The notes under the pieces: model-generated
Database searches by the model: none
What the model saw: the letters and a program-made list of their open reading frames with translations, nothing else
What the model was told of the DNA's origin: nothing
Shown here: positions 42,501 to 54,107 of the stretch, one piece after another
Position numbering within the stretch: position 1 is the first letter of the stretch
Layout: every line of letters starts with the position of its first letter
Source: Eutrigla gurnardus
Taxonomy: Eukaryota; Chordata; Actinopteri; Perciformes; Triglidae
Assembly: GCA_963514095.1 (NCBI GenBank)
Contig: OY741273.1
Coordinates: forward strand, 19,233,465-19,297,464
DNA length: 64,000 bases
Direction of reading: 5' to 3'
Position numbers and translations under genes: made by a program

Positions 42501-43390
42501 TAACACCCTGTATCGCCCCTACAGACATGAAAAGGTGTCCATATTAATGTGCATTTGTCAGTGTCACCTACTTTGAATGGGGCCATCTCCCAACCTCTTG
42601 ACAGCATTTGTATTAAACGTCTGAGTAGCCTTACCTGTTGGGAATGGTGTGGTTGTAGAAAATAGATGTGTCCATGCAGATCTGCCTGGCTGGCTGCAGT
42701 GAAAGGATATCAGTGCAAATCAGATTGTATGGCCTTGTGGCCTGTGTTAACTAGACACACTCACCAGTCACCCAAGACAAACACGGAGTTGGTTTACAGC
42801 ATTGTGCGTTGATTTTTAGGGAAAATAGTGCTTGAGTGTCAAAGGTCAAATATAGTGCTTGGTAGTGTTTACTCACCGCAGGACCATACACTGTGTCAAC
42901 ACTAGGACGTCTCTGTAGATGAGACAGACGCTGGTTAAACCCACCCATAGAGCAACCTGAACAACACTTCAAGTACAACAATCGCTTTCCCATGATTGTT
43001 TACACTTCCCGGCACCTGGTGTGTACCGAAGCACACCCCACCCATCTGAGCCAGTGGTGATCATGCTAGCACGGATGGTGATGAGGAGATCGGCTGTATC
43101 CATAGTTACCCGAGTAGACTCTGGCCAAATAACTGACCATGGACAGTCCCGATTAACAGCATACGTCGGCAGATCCCTGTCCAGAGACAGCTATCACACA
43201 CACACACACACACACACACGCAGAAACTGAGTGAATATAACGTATACCATTATAGTACAGACTCAAAAAGTATTCAATTGTAAGTTACCTTCCCATTGTC
43301 ACACCCCGGCCCCGGAGACTCGGAGAGACCGCACCGACCCAAACTGACCCACAGCGCCGCCAGCACAGTCGCTGTCAGCGGCGGGGACAT
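39533..43390 (-). CDS. tp53i13: tp53i13, tumour protein p53-inducible protein 13 homologue, complete
   Basis: Eight coding exons in transcript order: 43390-43289, 42912-42877, 42693-42635, 42469-42391, 41513-41385, 41146-40937, 40832-39860, 39639-39533. They total 1695 nt, giving 564 aa plus stop. Phases close at each junction. The N-terminus MSPPLTATVLAALWVSLGRC looks like a signal peptide. The middle has a DUF3105-like core: SGAYRP, EYLYCPPQRWLNNL and HHGATVLLYHPCAP. A hydrophilic region of about 275 residues follows. A single membrane segment (AAALGFLLILLTLSVL, about 483-503) and a short basic tail (RRRLRIANRRRKRGRR) ending SSSSSDEHP complete it. The membrane segment and its flanks match my recollection of human TP53I13 (EAAWAAMALTFLLVLLTL). 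The protein is longer than the human one (about 393 aa), mainly through the 973-base exon 7. The exon 6 donor (AAG|GTTTGG) is weak, so that border is less certain. The 36-base exon 2 is also inferred from phase and signals only. The biochemical function is not established. Confidence 0.88.
43195..43219. repeat. short (CA)n microsatellite
   Basis: A CA tract of 25 bases in tp53i13 intron 1. Confidence 0.85.
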
Positions 43391-44650
43391 CGTTTGCCTC
43401 TTTGTGGTCATTCAACCGTGACCAGACGCATGTTTGGATATCCGTCGTGGCTTCCCCTTGGTCCTCTAGCAACAGAGAGACTGACAAACAACGGACTCTT
43501 CATACCCCCAAAAACTTAACCCCCCCCCCCCCCCCCCCCCCCCAAAAGTCCCATAACAGAGAAGTGGCAAGACGTGCGAAAGTCGGTTAAAAAGGCAACC
43601 ACCCCACAGCGCCGTGGGTCCCTCGGCTTCTTGAAGCTAAGCTAAAGTTAGCTACTTATTCCACATCACATTACAACGTTAAAGTAATGAGGGAAGCTCA
43701 GTTAGTTAGGTAAAAGAGAGTGTTGTGTACTGCCATTGCTACTTCGCCAACCAGACGTCATGCCGTTCGCATTACAGGAAGTTATCCTTTTCCTCACATA
43801 TTTCAAAATATAATCGCCGTGTCGTCTTGTATCAACTTCATTAACCAATGTTAGTATCGTATATTTCACTTATTATACATCAAATGAGTCAGTTAGGAGT
43901 TTCATACGTTTCATAAGTCGTGGATGATGCAGTGTTTTTTTTTTTTGTTAATATCAAAATTGTCATAGCCTTACATTTATTTTGAAAAATACTCAAACAA
44001 CCGGAACCGTGCTGTTTCTGGCTACCTTTACACGGCTGGTTTACTACGGAAGCTGGAAATGAACATAAAAGCGAAGTAGTAAAACTACCCTGCGATGTGA
44101 ACGCTGAATATCCTCTGGGAGGCGACCGTTCTCTCTTCTTTGTTTTATACACGATATAAATCCGTGTGCATTGACACAACAGCACAATGTGTTCACTTTA
44201 TTTTTCACATTCACTGCAGAACACCTGTCACCTCTTCAACCCAGTTCAAACAATGAGTTGTCTCCTGAGCTATTAAGGTTAAAACGTGTATTCCCCTGGA
44301 GTTGTTCAGTAACGTAAGATATTATTGATAATTCATAGTAAAACTTTACCCGCGATACCTTTCGAGTTTTTAACTCAAGCAGACATTGCAGGTAGGTTAC
44401 TTCCTTGCAGGTAGGCAGCTAAACAGGCATTACCTGTTGCCAGTGGGGTATGTAAATCTGGCCCACATGTAACAATAGTCACGTTGATAGTGGGTGTAAA
44501 ACGCAGTTGCTTTCAAAATAAAACAGACTGCAAACAAACTATTCTGTGAAATAAAAGCGTACAGTGTGTCAGTTGTTGTGGCACAAAGAACAGCGTAACA
44601 AAACAGTGAATATTGCATACGAAATATAACTCATAGGGGGCGCACGTTTA
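43391..44650. promoter_or_regulatory. tp53i13 upstream region
   Basis: This is sequence between the tp53i13 start codon and the first possible exon of the Ser/Lys gene on the other strand. It holds a 24-base poly-C run (43520-43543) within the probable tp53i13 5' UTR or promoter and a GC-richer patch at about 43560-43640. No TATA box is clear. It could be shared with the divergent gene, but that gene's first exon was not located. Confidence 0.4.
43520..43543. repeat. poly-C homopolymer (24 C)
   Basis: An uninterrupted run of 24 C (24 G on the tp53i13 strand), about 130 bases upstream of the tp53i13 start codon. Confidence 0.9.
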
Positions 44651-44661
44651 ATTATGTTACA

Positions 44662-44907
44662 ATGTTTATTTCAAAAGTACCTTTTATTTTGAAAATTAGG
44701 AAGGGAAGTGTCTTTGACGTAGGACACTTTGCCATGTTTCCCCACCCATACATGACGCTCCATGCAGAATACACACACCTTGTGATAAAAGTGCACAGGT
44801 GGGATCCGTCAGGGGAGACGTGGGACCCTGGACAGAGAAGTCTGGACCTCAATGGAGTCCACACTCCTCAAAGGTTTGCTGTCTTTTTCACTATGGTTTA
44901 TAGTTAA
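44662..44907 (+). other. open frame of unknown status, possible upstream exon
   Basis: An 81-codon frame starting MFISKVPFILKIRKGSVFDV has balanced, protein-like composition. It contains two plausible donors, CACAG|GTGGGA (exon end 44798) and CAAAG|GTTTGC (exon end 44873). Both leave phase 2, whereas the first certain exon of the Ser/Lys gene (45396) needs phase 1, so they do not join directly. It may be a chance frame, a separate gene, or an exon joined through one I missed. Confidence 0.2.
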
Positions 44908-45395
44908 TAGTTTGGTGAGTGTGGGCTTAATTACTTTTTGACTTATCTCATTCTTTGATGAGGAGACGACTATCTTTTCAGAGCGATAAAAACCCACATG
45001 ATCCATTTATTACTGTTTTATAGATGTGTTCCTTAGAGACGTGTATTGCCTATTTACACAAAACAGAGACTCTTTCCTTTTGCTGTTGAGGGTGTGGCTC
45101 TTTTCTGGATTGTAGTTGAATGTAGTTTGCTGGATTTATGGTAATGTAAACCAAAAAAGTAACAAATACATGCAGTATGCAAGCACGATCCCACTGATTT
45201 AGCACATTATATTTCATTTTTACTCCTCCGTGTTTTGATCCGGCTCTACATTTTAAGGAAGTTGGACAATAAGGAAGTGCAGGTAGCCACAACAGCTGAC
45301 CCTCTATATTGCAGCAACTTTTTGGGATTCTAGATATTAGAAGAGACCAGTGTAATATGTATATAGTTGTAATCCTTTCACTCTGTGCTGTGTAG

Positions 45396-48300
45396 CTCCA
45401 GTGGGAGCAGGCGCTGCAGGTGTCCAGCAGCCTGCGGTGGTTCCTCCTGGTAGTTTGAAGTCCCTTGTTGAGGTAGCAGAGCCTCAAGACCTGGGCAAAG
45501 TGGAGGCAACCAAGAGTCGACCTGGACCTCCTGCAGGAGTGAGTGATGGAAAGGTGAGTCGGACAAGCATTTGAAAAGGACGTTTCAATAAAAAGATACA
45601 TGGACCCATATTACTTTGCTTACCATGAGACATAGTAATAGTTAGTTATAATTCCATGACACACACACATACAAAATGCATACAAAATGCCCACCAGACT
45701 GTATTCTAACGAGTGTGGATCATTTCTGCTTTCCCTTTTTGTCCATCACTAGGAGCCGTACTCGTGTGACAGCTCTCTGTCCTCGGACAGCGAGGATGAG
45801 GGTATCGGCAAGAAAGATGAGAAGAAGAAGAAGAAGAAGAAGAAGCTGAAGAAGAAGAAGAAGAAAAAAGTATGTCTAACCCTTTTTTTAGAAAAGCTTA
45901 TCTTGACCACCAACCAAGCCATTGTAACTCTTGGCTGCTTTTGCCATTATTGAGTATTTTCTTAGACTCTCCATCAAGTTCCATTGGTGAAAAAAAAAAC
46001 ACATTCTCCTCCGTCGATGAGATGAATTCCAATCTCTAAGATCAGTCAATCCTGTGACTTCAGGGTGTTGCCTTGACAGGAGGCTGCACATGTAAAAATT
46101 GCAAGTTGTGACATCGGACTGAGGAGGGAAGTTCAATGCGGCTGCACCTAATGACACGCTATCAAACGGGAGAGAGCTAGGAATGGAATAAAGTCGTTTG
46201 TAACGCAGATCAACAGTCACTTTCGATGCAAATGTTCACGGCATAGCTGGAATGGGTGTGTGCGTGCGCTCCTGTCTGTCTGTTTTGTATAAGGGTTGCT
46301 TGTGCAAGTCCTTTTGTGTGTTGCCAAGTGTGCGAGGAGCCCCTCCCTTTCGGCTGCCTTCTAGCAGCTATGCCATAGAAGTGTGACTCATTTGTTTATT
46401 TTTTCATTCGTCCCTTTCACCAACAAAGGAAGCGTAAAAATACACCTGTTCAATTGAGTTGAACATTAACGTCCTTGCTTCTTTCTCATTAGGATTCCAG
46501 CTCATCTTCATCATCGTCCTCCTCTTCCTCCTCCTCCTCCTCCTCCTCTTCTTCCTCCAGTAGCTCTTCAGAAAGTGACAGTGAGGTAAGTTGGAGTTAT
46601 GGCATAGGTGCTGCTCAAGAATCACAGAACGATGCCTTCAAGCACCTCCAGTCTTGTTGTAACATGTCATGCACTCGTTGCTGTCATCTCACACGTGGAA
46701 GAGAAACTGTGCTGTTTGCATTGATCGTTTTGCAAGGCCCAAGATGATGGATGCACAACTCTTCGTTTTGTTTCAGATGAAGCTGACATGTTACTTCCTT
46801 TAAATGGGTTAAAGAGACTGTAGGCGTGATGGTTTTGCAGTGCAGTTTTTGTTTATGGAAATCCTGCACAAATCTTTCCTGCAGCATTGCTAAATTTAGT
46901 CCTTGGCCACAAGCACAATGGGGATTGGTTATCCCTTCTAACTATGTCCCCGCCTCAGGTGAGGATATTGTCCAAGTTAACAATACAGCCTGTTGAGGGA
47001 TTATATTTAGGTTGCCGTTCCTGTCAAACTGACTGTCAAACTTAGATCTCTTAAATGTGAGCTTTTATTATGTCTTCTGGCAAGTTTGGGGATCAGCACA
47101 TCAACCTTCCTCGGGCCTGATTTGTCAAGAGTTGCAGCTTTTGAAATAGCTCCACAAAAGTTTTCACTTTTTTTTTTTATGTAACATTTAGTTTCACATG
47201 ATTGCAATCACATGATGCATGAGGTCTTGATGAGGCTGATGTTAAGAGGGTGTGGGTGGAAAGCCAGGAGACTCAGGAGGACCTCCCGTTGGTGGATGTC
47301 TGTTAGGACTGGTTAGGAAGAGAGACAAAAAAAAAACAACCACAGAAAAGTTTGCAGTATGCATTTCTCTCCGTGCTCTGGGCGGTGGCTCCCACGTCCT
47401 GGAACTGATAGGCGGTATCTGACAGGAGAGGAACACACCCGTTGACAACGTGTGAAACGATTTCTGTGTCGACCAAAGCGAGTCATGACATTTGTTCACT
47501 CTGAGTTGTTATGCATCCAGTAACTGTGCAATAACAGCCACACATACAGTCGGTGCGTATCATCACTTGTGTTGGCTTTAGCTGCATGTCCAGTAGGTGT
47601 GGCTGTTTGTTATCTGATTGTATCGCAGGCAGAGAAACCTTAATATCTAACTTATAGGTGACACCCAATCCTGTTCCTGATGACTTTATCTTAATATACA
47701 CACATTTGTATATTTGCAAATGAAACACTCACTTTGTAAACCAGCTTCATACACAAGCACACATACAGTGGACATTTTTGATAAAAATCCACCCAAAAAA
47801 CAACATCAGATTTTGAAAGAATCAAACTGTATTTGCAGGATGAAAAGAAGAAGAAGAAGAAGAAAAAGGAGAAGAAGGAGAAGAAGGACAAAGATGGAGG
47901 GACAGAGTATGTCTGGGACAATGTTATCATATCTGGTAAGTGAATCAACATTTTTCACAGCCTCTGTCATATTGACGCATGTTTTCGTCATAATAATCTG
48001 GACTGACACTTGAATTATACAGTGACAAAAAGAGCCATCCGTTAGGTTGTCATTCAAACTTCCACATGCACATCCTAATTTTGTTATCGCCCATATGGTC
48101 ATTCTCTACAGTCGTAAAATAAAAGTCTATAAAATAATCACTCAGATCTTTATTTATTTATTAGTACAAAACTTAGATGGCTGCAACCAATCTTTTTTTT
48201 TTATTCTGCAGCAATATTATAACATGATCTGATCTAGTGTAGAGATATCTCAACTGACACTGCATGTGAATGCTTTATTAATTAATTATGAAATATTATT

Positions 48301-51300
48301 TTAATGTTTTCAGGTCCGGATGGTGAAATGGAACGGCAGTGTGCAGAAGGTGTGAAGATGAGCAAGGTGAGACGGAAATCAAACAGTCTTCCCTTTTAAA
48401 ACACGCTGTTTGCTGTGAAAGTCATTATAGAATCTTTGTCCTTTTCTTGCTTCAGCATTTCGACTCATCGGACGACGAGGATGACAAGAAGAAAGAGAAG
48501 AAGAAGAAAAAGAAGAAGGACAAGAAAAAGAAGAAGAAAAAGAAGAAAGTATGTATACATATCCCATAATACAGCTGATTGTACAACAATATATGTTTTC
48601 CCCCTCAAACTTTGTTTTTATTGTTTTCATGGAAATGAAAAGAAAGCACCAATTTAGGTGTGAGAGGTTAAATAATGTGTGGCAAAGCCGAAACGTTTGC
48701 ATCAATGTAGCTGGAGCTCGCATTTATCACATAAAGGGTTGAATTCAGGATGCATTTTACACAGAAGGTCTACAAAAATGTATTTAATTGAGTAATCATT
48801 CAAATTGTATCATCCATGGAATGAAAAACCACAAAACATGTACACAGGAATTACACACTGACAATATTTATGTCATGAATCGCTACTGTACTTTCTCTAT
48901 CCCAGGATTCGTCCTCTTCCTCATCTGACAGTTCTTCCTCCGACAGTGAGGATGAAAAGAAGAAGAAGAAGAAAAAGAAGAAAAAGAAAAAGAAGAAGAA
49001 GAAGGTATGATTTATTTAGTACAACGCAGTTCCAATATTGTGAATATGTTGAATGTCTGTTCTACCTCAAATACAAATGATCAAAAATTGATTTGTTAAT
49101 TATTTTCCTTCTTTTTTTCAAAGGACTCCAGCTCCTCTTCCTCAGATAGCTCTTCATCATCATCATCCTCCTCCTCCGACAGCGAGGATGACAAGAAGAA
49201 AAAGAAGAAAAAGGATAAGAAGAAGAAGAAAAAGAAAGACAAGAAGAAGGTAGAGCAATGCAGCGTTTTGTTGTACATAGTAACACATACAATTGCAATT
49301 CACATGTGTTTTTATATTTATGCATATTTTCTTGCCAATGGAATAACTGTGTAATGCATGACTCATGGTGCTGAATGAATACTCATGTCTCCCACATTGT
49401 TGCAAACTGATTCTTTATCTATGCAGATTAAAAGTTGTTCTCTTTCATTGACACAGGATTCCAGCTCTGCATCGTCTTCCTCATCTTCTGACAGTGATGA
49501 AGATAAGAAGAAAAAGAAAAAGAAGAAAAAGAAGGATAAGAAAAAGGTAAAAATAGATCATCACTTGAACCTTGCTGGTCATTCAACTTATTGGAGAGAG
49601 GCTGAGTAAATTTTTTATTTTATTTTTTACATATGGGAGGTTTCGTTTTTTTTATGTGTTATGCACCAAGGATGAACAGTATCTCCATTTATTAACTGTT
49701 CCCCAGAAATTGAGTAGTAACCTCCGTAGCTGTCAGGGCCTGAAAGGGAATGGTATGAACGTATACCTAGCCTCAGCACGCCTCACCTCAGTTTCTTTAT
49801 CAGCTACATTCAAATTGTATTCCACTGCAGCGTTGATGGGTCTCTGGACTCTGATTAATTTATGATCTGTCACCAAGTGTGTGATTTTTTTTTTTTTGTT
49901 TGCGTATGAGCTGTACACACATGGTATGTACAGTCGCCCTAAGCTTATTTGTATTTGTGATTTTCCACAGGATGAAGAGCAGAATGAGCTTTGCAGTGCA
50001 GCTGCTCTTTCAGCAGCAGGTGAGCGTTTCTACTTTTTTGTATAAAAACGACAGAATGGTCAGAACAACAAATAGGAATGACCTGTTAATGAGGTAAATG
50101 CAGTAATGCTGGACTTGTCTGCAGGTGGGGAGACTGCAGGGCCAAATGCTGATGGGGATAAAAAGAAAGATGAATTTGCTGACAAGGTGAAATGCTCACA
50201 CACACTATAAACCAAAGCCAAACATGTATGCACGAACGCACCGGAAATCAGCGCTTTCTTTTGTCACGACAGGTCAAGAAAGAACTTAAAGCAGCGGAAG
50301 AAGGCAAGCTGTCCTCTTCATTGGCTGGTATGTGTGCTGAAACAAATCAAGTATTATTATTATTATTAGTATGTTATCTTGGTTGTAATGGTGCTTCCTG
50401 TCCTCCAGGAGGAGCAAAGCCATCCCCTTATTGTATAGAGGAAGGTCACCTAAGTGATGATGAGGGAGAAGGAGGGGAGGAGTCGGGGAAGAAGAAGAAG
50501 TTAAAGAAGAAGAAGGAAAAGGTGATTATGCTGCGTGCTGCTAAAAAGAGTGCTTTATCACCACAGAGATTCCCTAAAAAACCTTTTCTGTTTTACTCCA
50601 GGCATCTGGCTCAGCCTCAGACAGTGATGATGATGATGATGATGATGACAAAAAAAACAAGAAGAAGAAAAAAAAGAAGAAGAAGGAAAAGGTATACGAA
50701 GATGCTGTGATGGTGTTGTTGTCATTGCACGACGGTGAAATAAAAGACAAAATTGTCCGTCTGTGAATATCATTATGAATATTTCTATTTGATTTGATAC
50801 TTAGGACTCCTCCAGTTCCTCCTCCTCTTCATCTGATAGCTCCTCCTCAGATAGCGAAGATGACAAGAAGAAAAAGAAGAAGAAAAAGAAGAAGAAGAAG
50901 GTGAAGAAGAAGAAGGATAACGTTTGTGTTCTATATCTTTTTTTGCACATGTGCTGTTTATGGTTATTATATCATCCTCGGCTCTCTCTCTCTCTCTCGC
51001 TATACAGGAGTCTGGCTCCTCCTCCTCTTCTTCATCATCTGATAGTGAAGAGGAGAAGAAGAAGAAGAAGAAAAAGAAGAAGAAAAAGACAAAGAAGAAG
51101 AAGGATAAGGTTTGTGTCTACAGCTCTTATGCATATTATTCGACTTGTTTTGTTCAGTGTTATTTTTTCACGCTTGCTTCTCTCTCTTCACAGGATTCCA
51201 GTTCCTCCTCTTCTTCGTCTTCTGATAGTGAAGAGGACAAGAAGAAGAAGAAGAAAAAGAAGAAGACAAAGAAGAAGAAGGATAAGGTTTGTGTCTACAG

Positions 51301-53457
51301 CTCTTATGCATAGTATATTCTTTTTACTTGTTTTGTTCAGTGTTATTTTTTCACGCTTGCTTCTCTCTCTTCACAGGATTCCAGTTCTTCCTCTTCTTCG
51401 TCCTCTGATAGTGAAGAGGACAAGAAGAAGAAGAAGAAAAAGAAGAAGAAGAAGCCAAAGAAGAAGAAGGATAAGGTTTGTGTCTACAGCTCTTATACAT
51501 ATTACATTATTCTGCACTTGTGCCGTAAATCTTATATTGTCATCCTCGCATCTCTCACTTTCTTTACAGGATTCCAGTTCCTCCTGTTCTTCGTCCTCTG
51601 ATAGTGAAGAGGACAAAAAGAAGAAGAAGAAGAAAAAGAAGAAGCCAAAGAAGAAGAAGGATAAGGTTTATGTTTATAACATTTCTATTACATTTGTGTA
51701 GATGTGCTGTTTCATGTTATTTATTCCACAACTCTCTCCGTTTATAGGATTCCAGCTCTTCCTCCTCGTCTGACAGTGAAGATGACAAGAAGAAGAAGAA
51801 GAAGAAGAAGAAAAAGAAGAAGAAGAAGAAGAAGGTGAAACACGTGAAAACTCATTAAACGCTGTCGTCACTGTCACGCTGCTGATGCTTATAAACAGTC
51901 TAATGAATGAGTCTTCATGAACAAGGAGGCCCTTCTGTCACTGACCGACTTCTATCTTGTTCCTAGAAGGCCAGCTCTTCTGAAGAGAGCTCTTCCTCAT
52001 CCTCTTCTTGCTCATCCTCCTCCTCCTCTGATAGTGATGATGACAAGGTGAGCACTCACACAGTTATAATGTTCCCTACATGGTGAATTGTCTCATCTGT
52101 TACCCAGGTTTGAATAGGTCACCATGAGCGTGTGTGATTTCTTTTAATTTTAGAAGAAGAAGAAAAAGAAAGATAAGAAAAAGAAGAAAAAGAAGGATAA
52201 GAAGAAGAAGAAGAAGGTAAGGTCATTGGAGCCTGCATGATGGGGTGTGATGAGTAAACCAACGCTTGCTGTTGCTCGTTTCCACTCACAACAGAAGGAT
52301 ACATGACCACTGCCTGTATTTACTACTGTATCTCTATCATCATTTCTTTTTGGTTCGCCAGGATTCTTCTTCGGACTCATCCAGCGATTCTTCTAGTGAC
52401 GATGACAAGAAGAAGAAGAAAAAGAAGAAAGATAAGAAGAAAAAGAAAAAGAAAGACAAGAAAAAGGTAAAACTGTGAATGTGTTGAATTTGTCCAATGC
52501 TGCGTTTAGTTGTAAGTTTCCAACATGGGATGTCTTTAATTAAAAAAACAACAATACAGTTACATAATAACCGTTCTTTCATCCATCAAGGACTCGGATT
52601 CTTCTAGCAGTGATGATGACAAGAAGAAGAAAAAGAAGAAGGACAAAGAGAAGGTAATCTCGTGTTTGATAAGGAAAAACACATTTGTGTATTTTGTTTG
52701 TTTCACATGACATAGATGATGGGGTGTACAATGCTTCATGTTTGAGCAGGACTCATCTGATGGTTCCGGCGGCAGTGACAAGGAAAATGAAAAGGACAAG
52801 AAGAAGAAAAAGGTGAATTACTCATGAAATGGAAAACCATCAGATTGTGTCTAATGTGAAGGTCAAATGACTTCATTCTTTCCTGTTTGGCCTTCAGAGT
52901 TCGGGCCCATCAGGAAGTGAAACCGACAAGAAGAAAAAGACCGTACGTTTTCTCTTAATATAAATTATGTGAAAAATAATACTTTTTTTTCAAGCCTCGG
53001 CGCATTCTTGCGTCAATCTGAAAGTCTTTTCACTTTTCTGGTCGTCCGTTTACATGTGGTGGTGTTGATTTTGTTCCAGGAATGCCCTGATGGCGGGCAA
53101 AGCGGTGAACCAAAAATAGGAGTCTCAGGCTCAGGTGGACTTTCAGCTCCCGCTGGTGGCTCCTCTAAGTCCAGTGGTGCTGCCGCCGTTGCTCCTGGCA
53201 GTGCTACTGTCCTCTCCTACGTGTCACTCCCCTCCAAACCTGTTGTGAAGCAGGATCCTCTGAATCCTTCAGCTGTCCCCAAGCCCCCCCTCTATGCCAC
53301 CTCGCTGACTATGGGAGACAGGCCCCATATTCGCAGACCTCCCAGCCCCATGGAGTCCCTGATGGGGAGCCCAAGGAGGTTTGGAGACGGAGGGACCCGC
53401 TCCTCCAGCCATCTCACATCTAGTGACCTATTGAAAGGCCCCAAGCCGTACCAATAA
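45396..53457 (+). CDS. large modular Ser-cluster / Lys-run repetitive protein gene, at least 27 coding exons, family not recognised
   Basis: Coding exons: 45396-45553, 45753-45869, 46493-46585, 47839-47935, 48314-48366, 48456-48548, 48906-49004, 49124-49249, 49457-49546, 49971-50019, 50125-50186, 50273-50327, 50409-50521, 50602-50691, 50805-50900 (or to 50921), 51008-51109, 51194-51286, 51377-51475, 51570-51665, 51748-51834, 51967-52047, 52154-52216, 52362-52466, 52591-52653, 52750-52812, 52898-52942, 53080-53457. All have AG and GT borders and the frame closes throughout, giving about 887 residues after an unresolved N-terminus. Most internal exons are phase 0 at both ends and encode one module: D-S-rich cluster, an acidic SDSEDD-type hinge, then 10-20 lysines, often ending DKKK. 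Serines followed by D/E would suit casein kinase 2. Three unique segments break the array: EYVWDNVIISGPDGEMERQ (47839-48366), VKKELKAAEEGKL (50273-50327) with its neighbours, and a non-repetitive C-terminus (53080-53457) ending LKGPKPYQ. No signal peptide, membrane segment or known domain is visible. Nopp140 and treacle share the acidic-serine/basic alternation, but I see no homology signature for either. Confidence 0.75.
51008..51665 (+). repeat. tandem exon+intron duplication inside the Ser/Lys gene
   Basis: Four consecutive exons (51008-51109, 51194-51286, 51377-51475, 51570-51665) are near copies, and so are introns between them. The introns after 51109 and 51286 both start GTTTGTGTCTACAGCTCTTA and end TCTCTCTCTTCACAG. 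The third intron (51476-51569) keeps the same start and then diverges. The unit is about 180-195 bases. Because the introns are retained almost unchanged, the duplication looks recent. Confidence 0.9.
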
Positions 53458-53984
53458 TGACATGTCATAGATCAAAATGTATTTTTTAAATCATAGTTTA
53501 TATGGCACTGGAGGATGTTGAATATAACCATGGCAGATTGTTTTTTAATCAATTCAGAGTCACATGAAATAATTAAAAATATCCGTTCTTCGTGGAAGAA
53601 AACAATATAATTTTATGTGTTTTTTTCTCGTCTCCTTTTTATGTTGCCTTCGGGTACTCTCATAGCTCAGGTTCTTCAGGTGCAGAGCCGTTGGTTGTAA
53701 AATATTGTGCTGGGGCTTCTGGATGAAGCAAGGAATGAGAAGTGTTTTACTAGTTGGTAACACTTAAGATTACAATCTGCAAATTACAGTGTACATATTA
53801 AGAGCTTACCAGCGAAATACAAACTGGAAATATTGTAAAATATGCTTTACTTTATAGCCCACACGCTATTATTACTCATACTCATATCCCCAGTATTTTA
53901 ACACCATAAGGGACATTTATATAATTTTAGAGCTACAGCATAGTCACTCCTGCGGCCAATATATTTTTACGAGGTGAAAAGTAT

Positions 53985-54064
53985 AAATACATTTACATTT
54001 TACAATTACATTCAGGGCATTTAGCACACTTTTATCCAAAGCGACTTACAATAAGTACATTTGT
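53985..54064. repeat. fragment of a widely dispersed teleost repeat
   Basis: The block contains CAGGGCATTTAGCACACTTT followed by TATCCAAAGCGACTTACAAT and AAGTACATTT. I recognise this string as very common in teleost genomic sequence. I do not assign a class or name. Confidence 0.65.
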
Positions 54065-54107
54065 CGGAAGACAATTTAAATACATTATTCTCTTTAGTTC
54101 ACAATTT

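Noticed and set aside
45050..45601. 183-codon minus-strand frame opposite the first Ser/Lys exon
   Set aside because: The composition is unremarkable, no family is recognised, and it overlaps a plus-strand exon with good borders and frame continuity.
51008..51834. Regular repeat-spacer pattern resembling a CRISPR array
   Set aside because: The repeats are coding exons with splice sites, the spacers are near copies of each other and not unique, and the DNA is from a vertebrate genome.
48379..52799. Minus-strand frames rich in Phe, Ser and Leu opposite the Ser/Lys exons
   Set aside because: They are the reverse complement of AAG/GAA and TCC tracts. The plus strand has consistent AG/GT borders and phase closure for every module; the minus strand does not.
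45396..53457. Assigning the Ser/Lys gene to nolc1 (Nopp140), tcof1 or dspp
   Set aside because: It has alternation of acidic serine and basic stretches, but no LisH-type N-terminus or conserved C-terminus of Nopp140 is visible. Phosphoprotein genes of the DSPP type are secreted, and no signal peptide is seen here. Composition alone is not homology.
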